DNA of 64,000 nucleotides from Lachnospiraceae bacterium (GCA_009911175.1 QXWX01000014.1:32152-96151); one strand, 5' to 3'. Numbered from the stretch's first letter, positions 44,217 to 53,148 are shown. Numbers and translations: made by a program. The notes: a model not told the origin generated them from the sequence alone.

Positions 44217-44328
44217 AGGGACTGTCGAAAAATGGCTTTTCTACACAATATCTTGCTGCGATATCCAATCAGTCACAGCATATATTGTGGGGAACCAGTC
44301 ATTTTCCGGCAGCTCTTTTTTTCGCGTT
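44217..44328. repeat. Palindromic repeat family A, copy 2
   Basis: AAGGGACTGTCGAAAAATGG (44217-44236) and the arm CCAGTCATTTTCCGGCAGCT (44295-44314) close a hairpin of about 100 bases. The inner part ATCAGTCACAGCATATATTG matches the copy at 3814 closely. A run of seven T residues follows the right arm, so it may terminate proA. Confidence 0.72.
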
Positions 44329-44419
44329 TGTATTCGTGAGATGTATATCCCTGCATATTCTGCACAGAATATATGAAATAAACATAAAATCGATCGTTTG
44401 CGAGAAAAGGGGAAAAGCT

Positions 44420-45817
44420 ATGGAGAATGAAAATTCGGCTATGGAACCATTTGATATGAAGGATAAGCTGGGGTATATGTTTGGAGATTTCGGAAATGAT
44501 TTTACCTTCATCCTGTCCTCCTCCTTTATGCTGAAATTCTACACGGATGTGATGGGAGTGCCTGCCGCGGTGGTAGGGCTCCTGATGATGGCCGCCCGTT
44601 TTGTGGATGCGGTGACGGATGTGACCATGGGGCAGATCGTGGACCGCTCCAGACCGACAAAAGACGGCAAGTTCAAGCCGTGGATCAAACGGATGTGCGG
44701 GCCGGTGGCGATCTCGTCCTTTTTGATCTATCAGTCTGCGTTTGCGGATATGTCCTATGGATTCCGGATTGTATGGATGGTCATTACCTATATTTTATGG
44801 GGATCTATTTTCTATACATCTATCAATATTCCTTATGGATCCATGGCTTCGGCCATTTCCGCGGATCCGAAGCAACGCGCGGAGCTTTCCACCTGGCGGA
44901 CCATCGGCGCTACGCTTGCAGGGCTGGTGATCGGTGTGGGGACTCCTGTAGCGGCTTATGTGGTGGTGGACGGCAAGACGGTTCTTTCTGGCCCCAGGAT
45001 GACCGGCATCGCCGGAGTATTCAGCATTCTGGCGATTGTCTGTTATCTGCTCTGCTTTCGTCTTGTGAGGGAACGGATTCCGGTGGAGGCCAATAACCAG
45101 AAGCTGAAGATCGGAAAAATGTTAAAAAACCTGGCCATGAACAGGGCATTGCTGGGGATCATCGCGGCAGCCATATTGCTGCTGCTGGGAATGCTGGGCA
45201 TGCAGGGGATGGCAGGCTATGTGTTTCCGAATTACTATGGCTCCGCAGCCGCCCAGTCTTTGTCTGCCATGACAGGAAGTATTGTGATGCTGGTGATCTG
45301 CGCGCCTCTTGCCGCCAGACTGTCCGCAAGATTCGGCAAAAAAGAGCTTTCGGTGGTTTCCTGCGCGTTCGGGTCGGCGGTGTATCTGCTCTGCCTGCTG
45401 ATCAAGCCGCAGAATCCGTATATATATGTGGGATTTTATACATTGGCTTATATAGGGCTTGGATTCTTTAATACGGTGATCTGGGCCATGATCACGGATG
45501 TGATTGATGATGCGGAGATTAAAAACGGGGTGCGGGAGGACGGCACGATTTATTCGGTGTATTCCTTTGCAAGAAAGCTGGGACAGGCATTTTCCTCCGG
45601 CATGATCGGGGGGCTTCTGAGCCTGATCGGCTACACCCAGGCGACAGCCTTTGACCCGGAGATCACGTCAGGGATTTTTAACCTGTCCTGTATCATTCCG
45701 GCCGTTGGGCTGGGCGCGGTGTCTTTGGCCCTGCTGTTTATCTATCCGCTGAATAAGGCACGGGTGGAGGCGAATGTGGCGGAGCTGGCGCGGAGGCGCG
45801 GGAAACCTACAATTTGA
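44420..45817 (+). CDS. GPH-family sugar:cation symporter (MFS superfamily)
   Basis: 465 aa from ATG 44420; the frame is open upstream through the repeat but that part is not protein-like. About twelve membrane helices. The N-terminal segment KLGYMFGDFGNDFTF and VDAVTDVTMGQIVDRSRPTKDGKFKPWI are hallmarks of the glycoside-pentoside-hexuronide:cation symporters (MelB/XynP/GusB type). It imports a sugar or glycoside with Na+ or H+. No glycosidase or regulator is adjacent, so the substrate is unknown. AAGGGGAAAAG precedes the start. Confidence 0.92.
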   Translation: MENENSAMEPFDMKDKLGYMFGDFGNDFTFILSSSFMLKFYTDVMGVPAAVVGLLMMAARFVDAVTDVTMGQIVDRSRPTKDGKFKPWIKRMCGPVAISSFLIYQSAFADMSYGFRIVWMVITYILWGSIFYTSINIPYGSMASAISADPKQRAELSTWRTIGATLAGLVIGVGTPVAAYVVVDGKTVLSGPRMTGIAGVFSILAIVCYLLCFRLVRERIPVEANNQKLKIGKMLKNLAMNRALLGIIAAAILLLLGMLGMQGMAGYVFPNYYGSAAAQSLSAMTGSIVMLVICAPLAARLSARFGKKELSVVSCAFGSAVYLLCLLIKPQNPYIYVGFYTLAYIGLGFFNTVIWAMITDVIDDAEIKNGVREDGTIYSVYSFARKLGQAFSSGMIGGLLSLIGYTQATAFDPEITSGIFNLSCIIPAVGLGAVSLALLFIYPLNKARVEANVAELARRRGKPTI

Positions 45818-46058
45818 TTTATCAGTATTTAGTATATGTATAGAAAGATTAAGCATTTTCTGGAATCATGGAAAGAGAGCAAACACCGTAATCCTTTGAT
45901 TTTACTTTGCTGCAGCCGCATATCAAAGACAGTACGATACAAAAATGCTCTATGCAGTCCTGCTGAGCGCTGCGGTTTTTGTGAGGAGTCCTGCGGCATT
46001 CAGGCTGAAATAAGGGACGGACAGATAGCGGAAAAGACTTTTTGAGACGAATTTATAC

Positions 46059-46087
46059 TTGTAGGATTCCATGGGAAGTGATATGAT
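46059..46087 (+). promoter_or_regulatory. Promoter of the folate operon
   Basis: TTGTAG (46059-46064), 17 bases, TATGAT (46082-46087). The remaining upstream stretch 45818-46058 holds no convincing gene; a 69-codon plus-strand frame there lacks a ribosome site and protein character. Confidence 0.5.
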
Positions 46088-46126
46088 GTTTGATGGCAGC
46101 ATTATTTTCAGAGCGGGATTGCTGCC

Positions 46127-47458
46127 ATGAAGAAAAATCAGAAAGGAAACAACGATAACGTGACCTATAAAGAAGCAAGGGTATATTTGGACGAGGTGTC
46201 GAAATACGGAAGTGTACTTGGCTTGGATACGGTTCGGGAGCTTTTGCGTGAGCTGGGGGATCCCCAGAAGGATCTGAGGTTCATCCATGTGGCGGGAACG
46301 AACGGAAAAGGGTCTGTGCTTGCATTTATTTCTACGATTCTGAGTGAAGCGGGCATCCGGACCGGAAGATATATTTCACCGACCGTGGTTTCGTATCTGG
46401 AGCGGATCCAGATCAATGGGAAATGGATTCCGGAGGAGGAATTTGCAGAACTGGTTGAAGAAATTCAGAAAGCTATTGTGCGTATGGAGGCAAAGGGGTT
46501 TCATAGCCCTACTGTTTTTGAGATTGAGACCGCAATAGCTTTTTTATATTTCCGAAAAAAACAATGCGGGATCGTGGTATTGGAGACCGGGCTGGGCGGG
46601 AAGGAGGATGCCACCAACATCGTAGAGCATACGTTGGTTTCTGTCTTTACCCCAATCAGCCGGGATCACATGGGCTTTTTGGGGGATACGCCGGAAGCGA
46701 TCGCAGAGCACAAGGCGGGCATCATCAAACCAGGCTGTATTGTGGTATCCGCACCCCAGGAGCCGGAGGTCAGAAGCGTGTTGGAAAGGCGCGCGGCAGA
46801 ACAGGGCTGTGAGATCCGGTTTGCAAAGCCGGAGGATGCCATGGTCACACAGGAGGATTACCGGGGACAGACATTTTCTTACGGGGGGATGAAGGATCTG
46901 AAGACGCGGCTGGCGGGAACCTGTCAGATCATCAATGGGATGACTGCATGGGAGGCTGTCCGGGCGGCGGAAGATGCTGCGTGGATTCAGATCCGGGAGG
47001 AGGAGATACGCAGGGGCTTTGAGAAAACCCGTTGGCCGGGAAGGTTTACCTGTCTGAGGGAAGCGCCGGTGTTTTTAGTAGACGGGGCACATAATGCAGA
47101 CGGGGCCCGCTGGCTTAAGGCCTCTTTGGAACGCTATTTTCCAGGGCGGAGACTGTTTCTCATTATGGGAGTATTCCGGGATAAGGAATATGAACGAATT
47201 GCGCAGATCATGGCTCCTCTGGCAGAACGGATCTATACGGTCAACCTGCCGGATGAAAAGCGAAGCCTGTCTGCGGAGAAATTGAAAAAGGCGGCGGAGA
47301 TTTATTGTAAGGGAACGGTTCTGGCAATGGACGGGATTGACCGGGCAGTAGAGGAAGCCATGCGGGACGCGGGGGAGAGGGATGTGATTCTGGCCTTTGG
47401 GTCACTGTCCTATCTGGGCAGAGTCATGGAAGTAGTGCAAAAAAAGACCGCCGGATGA
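46127..47458 (+). CDS. folC: Folylpolyglutamate synthase / dihydrofolate synthase
   Basis: 443 aa. It adds glutamate to dihydropteroate and folates using ATP. The P-loop is HVAGTNGKGSVLAFIST; VLETGLGGKEDATNIV and VFLVDGAHNADGARWLK are family signatures. The ATG at 46127 has a weak ribosome site; GTG 46160 (VTYKEARVYLDEV) after AAAGGAA is a credible alternative, and most homologues begin near there. It heads the folate operon. Confidence 0.94.
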   Translation: MKKNQKGNNDNVTYKEARVYLDEVSKYGSVLGLDTVRELLRELGDPQKDLRFIHVAGTNGKGSVLAFISTILSEAGIRTGRYISPTVVSYLERIQINGKWIPEEEFAELVEEIQKAIVRMEAKGFHSPTVFEIETAIAFLYFRKKQCGIVVLETGLGGKEDATNIVEHTLVSVFTPISRDHMGFLGDTPEAIAEHKAGIIKPGCIVVSAPQEPEVRSVLERRAAEQGCEIRFAKPEDAMVTQEDYRGQTFSYGGMKDLKTRLAGTCQIINGMTAWEAVRAAEDAAWIQIREEEIRRGFEKTRWPGRFTCLREAPVFLVDGAHNADGARWLKASLERYFPGRRLFLIMGVFRDKEYERIAQIMAPLAERIYTVNLPDEKRSLSAEKLKKAAEIYCKGTVLAMDGIDRAVEEAMRDAGERDVILAFGSLSYLGRVMEVVQKKTAG

Positions 47459-47537
47459 TGAGGACAGGCAGATTTTATTCGGAAACTGCTGTGAATAGTC
47501 AATGCATGCGAAGGAATGAAACAGAGAGGTAGGGAAC

Positions 47538-48101
47538 ATGATAGATCAGGAGAAGGTAAAACAGGCAGTTCGTCTGTTTTTGGAAGGGATCGGAGAGAAT
47601 CCTGAGCGGGAGGGGTTGATAGAGACACCGGACCGGATCGCCAGGATGTGTGAGGAAATCTACGGAGGGCTGGAAGAGACGGCAGAAACACATCTCCGGA
47701 AAACATTTCGGGCCGAGGAGCGGGGGATGGTGCTGGAGAAGGACATTGTATTTTACTCTACCTGCGAGCACCACCTGCTGCCGTTTTTCGGGAAAGCCCA
47801 TATCGCCTATATCCCGGACGGGAGGGTGGTGGGCTTGAGCAAGCTGGCCAGGACTGTGGAGGTCTATGCAAGGAGACCCCAGATTCAGGAGCAGCTGACC
47901 GGGCAGATCGCAGATGCATTGACGCGGGAGCTCTGCCCCAAAGGGGCTATGGTGATGGTTGAGGCAGAGCATATGTGCATGACCATGCGGGGGATCAAAA
48001 AGCCGGGAAGCCGGACCGTGACGGCAGCAAAACGGGGGTGCTTTTTGGAGGATCCGGAATTGGTACATACGTTTTACGCAATGCTCGGGCAGGGACGGTA
48101 G
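47538..48101 (+). CDS. folE: GTP cyclohydrolase I
   Basis: 187 aa. It converts GTP to dihydroneopterin triphosphate, the first step of folate synthesis. Zinc ligands are in [20 protein letters not shown] and [32 protein letters not shown] is the family signature. GAGAGGTAGG precedes the ATG. It lies 79 bases after folC. Confidence 0.97.
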   Translation: MIDQEKVKQAVRLFLEGIGENPEREGLIETPDRIARMCEEIYGGLEETAETHLRKTFRAEERGMVLEKDIVFYSTCEHHLLPFFGKAHIAYIPDGRVVGLSKLARTVEVYARRPQIQEQLTGQIADALTRELCPKGAMVMVEAEHMCMTMRGIKKPGSRTVTAAKRGCFLEDPELVHTFYAMLGQGR

Positions 48102-48152
48102 AGATGGAAGTAAGGAACTGTGAGCCTGAATAGAAAAGAAGGGAGCGGCAGT

Positions 48153-48641
48153 ATGAAGGCGATTGAGGAAATCCGAAATCATCCGCTGTATGTGGAATCT
48201 TATAAAAAATTAGAGCATGCAGAACAGGAACGGATCTTTTGCTGTCACCAGATGGAGCATCTGCTGGATGTGGCGCGGATCGCATACATCAAAAGCCTGG
48301 AGCAGAAGCTGGAGATCCGCAAGGAAGTCATCTATGCGGCCGCGCTTCTGCATGACATCGGAAAATACCGGCAGTATACAGAAGGCATCCCCCATGAAAA
48401 GGCATCTGCTGAGATTGCGGAGGTTATTCTGAACGAGCTCTCGGAGGAATTCTTTTCGGAAACAGAAAAAGCTTCCATACTCCGGGCCATCCTGGGGCAC
48501 CGCAGGCCGCGGGAGGATATGGAGGCGCTGGAAAGACTGATCTATACCAGCGACAAGCAGTCCCGGAATTGTTTTGCATGTAAGGTGCAGGAAGAATGTG
48601 ACTGGGATGTGGGGAAGAAGAATATTGTGCTGGAAATTTAA
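48153..48641 (+). CDS. HD-domain phosphohydrolase in the folate operon
   Basis: 162 aa from ATG 48153 behind AAGGGAGCGG. The HD motif residues are visible: His in CCHQMEHLLDVARIA, His-Asp in ALLHDIGKYRQY and a conserved LGHRRPRED. A Cys-rich tail, CFACKVQEECDWD, follows. HD proteins are metal-dependent phosphohydrolases. Its place between folE and folP suggests it could remove phosphate from dihydroneopterin triphosphate, a step for which no Nudix enzyme is present here. That function is a hypothesis. Confidence 0.88.
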   Translation: MKAIEEIRNHPLYVESYKKLEHAEQERIFCCHQMEHLLDVARIAYIKSLEQKLEIRKEVIYAAALLHDIGKYRQYTEGIPHEKASAEIAEVILNELSEEFFSETEKASILRAILGHRRPREDMEALERLIYTSDKQSRNCFACKVQEECDWDVGKKNIVLEI

Positions 48642-48697
48642 AAACTGGCGGAAAAAACTGAAATTTGACATCACAGGAAAGGCAAAAGGAGAACAGA

Positions 48698-49519
48698 ATG
48701 CAGATTGGCGGAAAAGTATTTGACATTGGACACAGGACTTACATTATGGGGATTCTGAATGTGACCCCGGATTCTTTTTCGGACGGAGGCCGTTTTCAGG
48801 ATATGGACGCGGCGCTGCGGCATGCACAGGAGATGATCCGGAATGGGGCGGATATCCTGGATGTGGGCGGAGAATCTACACGCCCGGGGCATGTGTTGGT
48901 TTCAGAGGAGGAAGAGATCCGGCGGGTTGTGCCTGTGATCCGCGGCTTAAAAGAACAGCTTGACATCCCCGTATCGATTGATACTTATAAAAGCAAAGTG
49001 GCTCGGGCCGCGCTGGATGCCGGGGCGGATCTGGTCAACGACATCTGGGGACTGAAATATGACCGGGAGCTGGCCGGTGTGATCGCGGAATACGGCGTGC
49101 CCTGCTGTCTGACGCATAACCGGGAGAAGGCAGAGTACAAAGACTTTATCCCGGAGGTGCTTAACGACCTGAGGGAATCTCTGCGGCTGGCAGAGGCGGC
49201 AGGTATTTCCCGGGAACAGATCATCCTGGATCCGGGCATCGGCTTTGGAAAAACCTATGAAATGAATCTGGAAATGCTGAAGCATCTGGAGGAATTGAAC
49301 AGCCTTGGATACCCCATACTGCTGGGAACATCCAGAAAGTCTGTCATCGGACTGACCCTGGACCTTCCGGCAGACCAGAGAGAAGAGGGGACTCTGGTGA
49401 CGACAGTGCTGGGGATTAGGAGCGGCTGTTCTTTTGTGAGAGTCCACGATGTAAAGGCGAACGTCCGCGCGGCTAAAATGACAGAGGCAATCCTGCGGGA
49501 GCATGATTTACGTGGATGA
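48698..49519 (+). CDS. folP: Dihydropteroate synthase
   Basis: 273 aa from ATG 48698 after AAAGGAG; an upstream in-frame start at 48665 is disfavoured. It condenses p-aminobenzoate with hydroxymethyl-dihydropterin diphosphate, the sulfonamide target. Signatures are MGILNVTPDSFSDGGRF, VGGESTRPG and ILDPGIGFGKTYEMN. The operon position between the HD protein and folBK supports the call. Confidence 0.97.
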   Translation: MQIGGKVFDIGHRTYIMGILNVTPDSFSDGGRFQDMDAALRHAQEMIRNGADILDVGGESTRPGHVLVSEEEEIRRVVPVIRGLKEQLDIPVSIDTYKSKVARAALDAGADLVNDIWGLKYDRELAGVIAEYGVPCCLTHNREKAEYKDFIPEVLNDLRESLRLAEAAGISREQIILDPGIGFGKTYEMNLEMLKHLEELNSLGYPILLGTSRKSVIGLTLDLPADQREEGTLVTTVLGIRSGCSFVRVHDVKANVRAAKMTEAILREHDLRG

Positions 49520-49642
49520 TCTTCCATGAATCAACAGGACAGGCGGATATACCGCATATCTATCTGGCGTTTTCAGCGAGGGGAAGAAAATCCCACGTAG
49601 TTTATTATGTTTTATGACTGCTTCGGCGAATGGGGAGGAATT

Positions 49643-50494
49643 ATGGATAAAATCAAGATAGAAAATCTGGAAATATTTGCAAAGCATGGTGTGTTTCCAG
49701 AGGAAAATAAACTGGGGCAGAAGTTTCTTGTATCAGCAGACCTGTATACGGATACCCGGAAAGCAGGAAAGACGGATGCTCTGGACGCGTCTGTTGACTA
49801 TGGAGAAATCTGCCATTTTATAGAGACATTTATGAAAGAGCATACCTTTTCATTGATCGAGCGCATAGCGGAGAATCTTGCGGAGGAGCTGCTCCTTCAT
49901 ATTCCGGGGCTGGAAAAGGTAGGGCTGGAAGTGAAAAAGCCCTGGGCGCCCATCGGGCTTCCGCTGGAATCCGTATCCGTGGAAATCCTGCGGCAGTGGC
50001 ATACGGTATATATCGCCCTCGGTTCCAATATGGGAGACAGGAAGGCATATCTGGATCAGGCAGTGCGGGCGTTGGATTCTTTGGCAAAGCATCCTGTGAA
50101 AGATGACCGGGGAGGTATTCTTTCGGCCGGGGCTGTGGAACGAGTATCCGGCTATTATGAGACTCTGCCCTATGGGATGACGGAGCAGGAGGATTTTCTG
50201 AATGCATGTCTCAGGCTGCGCACACTGATGACACCCCGGGAATTGCTGGATGAGCTTCACCGGATCGAGCAGGAGGCCGGAAGAAAACGGGTCATACACT
50301 GGGGGCCGCGCACACTGGATCTGGATATTATTTTTTACGATGACCTGGTTCTGGAAGCCGAAGACTTATGCATCCCTCATGTGGAGATGCATAAGAGGAA
50401 ATTTGTACTGGAACCGCTCTGCGAGATCGCGCCGTATCAGCGCCACCCGGTATACAAAAAGACCGTACAGGAAATGCTGGAATTGGTGTCATAA
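49643..50494 (+). CDS. folBK: Bifunctional dihydroneopterin aldolase / HPPK
   Basis: 283 aa fusion from ATG 49643 behind GGGGAGG. Residues 1-118 are FolB (dihydroneopterin aldolase: KIKIENLEIFAKHGVFPEE and KPWAPIGLPLESVSVEI). Residues from about 125 are FolK, the pterin diphosphokinase (VYIALGSNMGDRKAYLDQAV and GPRTLDLDIIFYDD with the metal-binding Asp pair). The two consecutive steps are joined in one chain, a frequent arrangement in clostridia. It is the last gene of the folate operon. Confidence 0.96.
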   Translation: MDKIKIENLEIFAKHGVFPEENKLGQKFLVSADLYTDTRKAGKTDALDASVDYGEICHFIETFMKEHTFSLIERIAENLAEELLLHIPGLEKVGLEVKKPWAPIGLPLESVSVEILRQWHTVYIALGSNMGDRKAYLDQAVRALDSLAKHPVKDDRGGILSAGAVERVSGYYETLPYGMTEQEDFLNACLRLRTLMTPRELLDELHRIEQEAGRKRVIHWGPRTLDLDIIFYDDLVLEAEDLCIPHVEMHKRKFVLEPLCEIAPYQRHPVYKKTVQEMLELVS

Positions 50495-50497
50495 TCA

Positions 50498-50550
50498 TGC
50501 AGGGTACAGAAATGCTCAAAAAAGCTTTCCGTACCCTGCAGATCAAAGTT
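50498..50550 (+). terminator. Terminator of the folate operon
   Basis: TGCAGGGTAC (50498-50507) and GTACCCTGCA (50531-50540) form a perfect ten-pair stem that begins four bases after the stop. It is followed by a T-rich stretch. Confidence 0.7.
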
Positions 50551-50698
50551 ATTCTTTCTTTTTACGCATAGAACAACCGGACAGATTCCGCTCACAGGAC
50601 TTTTCAGAAAAATAGTTCCATAGGCCGGCCAAACCGTGTTCTGTTAAAGCTGCTTCCATATCTGCCGGAAGAGCAAGCTACAATAATTGCAACTGCAA

Positions 50699-50845
50699 GT
50701 TACATGTCACACCCCGACCAATCACCACGCTGATTGGTCGGGAGGATGCACATAAGAGCTGGTATTCAGGCCGTCCATTGCCGTAGGCAATTTAAAATGA
50801 CGGCCTGAGTTACAGGGCACGCCTGGTCAAGGTGTGACCTGTAAC
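50699..50845. repeat. Palindromic repeat family B, long copy (MITE-like)
   Basis: Terminal inverted repeats GTTACATGTCACACC (50699-50713) and GGTGTGACCTGTAAC (50831-50845) match at 14 of 15 positions and enclose 117 bases. Inside lie two hairpins: CCCGACCAATC/GATTGGTCGGG (50713-50741) and AGGCCGTC/GACGGCCT around 50768-50807. The left half recurs at 36550-36620. No ORF is inside. The remaining intergenic sequence on either side shows nothing else. Confidence 0.65.
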
Positions 50846-50883
50846 AACTGTAACGCGCTCTTTATCGATCGTTGAATATAGGC

Positions 50884-50912
50884 TTTACACTCAAAAATCC
50901 TTTTGCTATAAT
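50884..50912 (+). promoter_or_regulatory. Promoter of the 63-aa protein gene
   Basis: TTTACA (50884-50889), 17 bases, TATAAT (50907-50912): a strong sigma-A match. Confidence 0.8.
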
Positions 50913-50966
50913 GAAAATATCTCATAGACGATATTTTCATATTTATAAAACCAGGGAGGTGATTCT

Positions 50967-51158
50967 ATGCCAAATACAGGTGAGATCATTGAAAGAGCTG
51001 TCAATGACTTCCAACGTGTACAGCAACATATGAAACATGCAAAAGAAGAGAATGCCCAAAAAACATATGAAGGTTTAAAGGCTGATTATAAGTCTTTGAA
51101 AGCTGTACTGACTTCTTTAGGCGTGAATCTGACAGAGATAGACGTGATAAAAGAGTAA
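50967..51158 (+). CDS. Small helical protein of unknown function
   Basis: 63 aa with a strong AGGGAGGTGATT ribosome site, a good promoter and its own terminator, so it is very likely expressed as a single gene. The sequence is highly charged and helical, from EIIERAVNDFQRVQQHMKHA to LTSLGVNLTEID, with no Cys, signal peptide or membrane helix. It resembles no family I can name; a coiled-coil or spore-associated small protein is possible. The two-component genes begin 71 bases downstream, beyond the terminator. Confidence 0.8.
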   Translation: MPNTGEIIERAVNDFQRVQQHMKHAKEENAQKTYEGLKADYKSLKAVLTSLGVNLTEIDVIKE

Positions 51159-51170
51159 CTGTAAATCAGG

Positions 51171-51212
51171 GTGTAAGGTCATGATCATCAAGGACTTTAC
51201 ACTCTTTTCTGT
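51171..51212 (+). terminator. Terminator after the 63-aa gene
   Basis: GTGTAAGGTC (51171-51180) pairs with GGACTTTACAC (51192-51202), then TCTTTTCT. It separates the small gene from the response regulator. Confidence 0.65.
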
Positions 51213-51229
51213 AAAGGCAGGGACGCAAA

Positions 51230-51901
51230 ATGATGGAGATCTATTACGTGGAAGATGATGAAAATATAGCCGGGAGTGTGAGTGAATTTCTCGGAAAATA
51301 CGGCTACAGGGTTTCCGTTTTTCCAACGATCGCGGACGCGAAGCAGGCTTTGAAGCAGGCGTGTCCGACCCTGATGCTGGTAGACTGGAACATGCCGGAC
51401 GGCAATGGGAATCTGCTGGTCCAATGGATCCGCGCAAACTGGAAGGAGCTTCCGATTATGTTTCTTACGGTTCGGGGCGATTCCTGTGATGTGATCTCCG
51501 GTTTCCAAAATGGGGCGGATGACTATGTAACCAAGCCCTTTGAACTGGATGTTCTGCTCCTGCGCATCGGCGCTCTGCTGCGCAGGACAGGGGATGTTTC
51601 CGGGCAGTACCTGTCCTGTGATTCGATTGCGCTTGACCAGAAGCGAATGCTGGTTTTCTGCGATACGGAGGAAATCTGCCTGAGCCCGCTGGAATATCAG
51701 GTGCTTTTCTTTCTGCTCCGGCACAAAGGGAAAACGGTCACCAGAAGGAAATTACTGGAGGAAATCTGGGATATCAACGGAAATTTTGTGAACGACAATA
51801 CGCTCACCGTGACGATCAAGCGCCTGCGGGAAAAGCTGCGCCAGCCTGTCTGCCTGAAAACGGTCCGGAGCGTGGGATACCGGATGGAGGATTCGAAATG
51901 A
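51230..51901 (+). CDS. OmpR/PhoB-family response regulator
   Basis: 223 aa. The receiver domain begins MEIYYVEDDENIAGSVSEFL, with the phospho-acceptor Asp in LMLVDWNMPDGNG and Lys in DYVTKPFELD. The winged-helix DNA-binding domain (about 125-223) ends VKTVRSVGYRME-like (LKTVRSVGYRMEDSK). The sequence is closest to regulators that control antimicrobial-peptide ABC exporters. It overlaps the kinase by 4 bases. A likely operator with 11-bp repeats lies before the ABC genes. Confidence 0.94.
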   Translation: MMEIYYVEDDENIAGSVSEFLGKYGYRVSVFPTIADAKQALKQACPTLMLVDWNMPDGNGNLLVQWIRANWKELPIMFLTVRGDSCDVISGFQNGADDYVTKPFELDVLLLRIGALLRRTGDVSGQYLSCDSIALDQKRMLVFCDTEEICLSPLEYQVLFFLLRHKGKTVTRRKLLEEIWDINGNFVNDNTLTVTIKRLREKLRQPVCLKTVRSVGYRMEDSK

Positions 51902-53148
51902 ACAAAAGAAAAAAACAGGGCAGCTGTTCCAAGAAGCGTTCTGCATTTCCAGCACGGAATCTGTTTATACTGACCGGGATCGTATTATCGGTGAGTCTGG
52001 CGGCGGCTTCTTTTACCGCATTTCTTCTGACCGGGTACTATAACCGGATGCAGATCCGTACATTGGGCAGTATATGTCAGGGAATCTTGGAAAATCAGCC
52101 GGATGCAGAAGGGGCGGTTTTGTCAGCGCTGAGGGAATATCAGGAGAGGCCGGATACTATGACAGATGAAAATATCATTCTGGCATATGGCTATCGGCAG
52201 GCAGATTTTTTGCGGCCGGCTCAAAAATATGGAACCTGTTCTGCGGCTGCAGGCTTTCTGGCCGGGGGACTGGTGTTTTTGCTCCCCTATTCGCTTCGGC
52301 GCGGGAAGGAGAAGGAAAGGATCCATGCGCTGACGGATTATCTGGAACAGGTCCATACCGGAGACGGAGGCGTCCTTTTTCCGGCTGTGGAAGATGAGTT
52401 TTCCCAACTGCAGGATGAGATTTATAAAACGGTAACGGAGCTGCACCAGACAAGGGACGCGGCATGGAAAGCCAAAAATCTTTACGCGGAAAATCTTGAT
52501 CACATTGCGCATCAGATCAAAACCCCGATCACATCACTTTCTCTGTCAGCACAAATGATGCTTCCAAATCCTTCCCCAAAGCATTTGGAACGGATCCGCC
52601 TGCAGCTTTCACGGCTGACACATCTGGCGGATGCTCTGCTTCTCTTATCCCGGATCGATGCCGGCGTACTGCCTTTGGAGCGTACAAAGACGGATGTGTT
52701 CACGGTCCTTATGCTGGCCGCCGATCAGCTCCAGGAATTATTTTTAAAGGCAGGTGTCTCTGTCCGGATTCCCGAAATGGAAGAAACCGTGATCTGCGCG
52801 GATCTGGAATGGACGATGGAAGCCGTCATAAACCTGATGAAAAACTGCATGGAGCACACCCCGCCCGGAGGAAGTGTCTGCTGTTCCTGTGAGCAGACTC
52901 CCCTCTACACACAGATCCGGATCCAAGACAACGGAACGGGATTTGCGGAGGAAGATCTGCCGCACATTTTTGAACGGTTTTACCGGGGAAAAAATGCGAA
53001 GGACGGTGGGATCGGTATCGGGCTGGCTCTGGCAAAGGCGATCATTGAGAGTCAGAACGGGACGGTCACGGCTGAAAATCCTGCGGCCGGCGGCGCATGC
53101 TTTGAAATCCGATTTTATACCCAGGGGAATTACTTAGAAAATGACTGA
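51898..53148 (+). CDS. Sensor histidine kinase with an extracytoplasmic loop
   Basis: 416 aa. Transmembrane helices at about 21-45 and 114-136 enclose an external loop of some 70 residues. This differs from BceS-type intramembrane sensors, which have almost no loop. The H-box is LDHIAHQIKTPITSLSLSAQ; the ATPase domain has NLMKNCMEHTPPGG and DNGTGFAEEDLPHIFERFYRG. It is the cognate kinase of the overlapping regulator and should sense a peptide or cell-envelope signal, perhaps through the ABC permease. Confidence 0.93.
   Translation: MNKRKKQGSCSKKRSAFPARNLFILTGIVLSVSLAAASFTAFLLTGYYNRMQIRTLGSICQGILENQPDAEGAVLSALREYQERPDTMTDENIILAYGYRQADFLRPAQKYGTCSAAAGFLAGGLVFLLPYSLRRGKEKERIHALTDYLEQVHTGDGGVLFPAVEDEFSQLQDEIYKTVTELHQTRDAAWKAKNLYAENLDHIAHQIKTPITSLSLSAQMMLPNPSPKHLERIRLQLSRLTHLADALLLLSRIDAGVLPLERTKTDVFTVLMLAADQLQELFLKAGVSVRIPEMEETVICADLEWTMEAVINLMKNCMEHTPPGGSVCCSCEQTPLYTQIRIQDNGTGFAEEDLPHIFERFYRGKNAKDGGIGIGLALAKAIIESQNGTVTAENPAAGGACFEIRFYTQGNYLEND

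Noticed and set aside
45836..46045. 69-codon plus-strand ORF before folC
   Set aside because: No ribosome site, odd composition (Arg/Ser/Cys-rich) and it stops before the folate promoter; probably chance.
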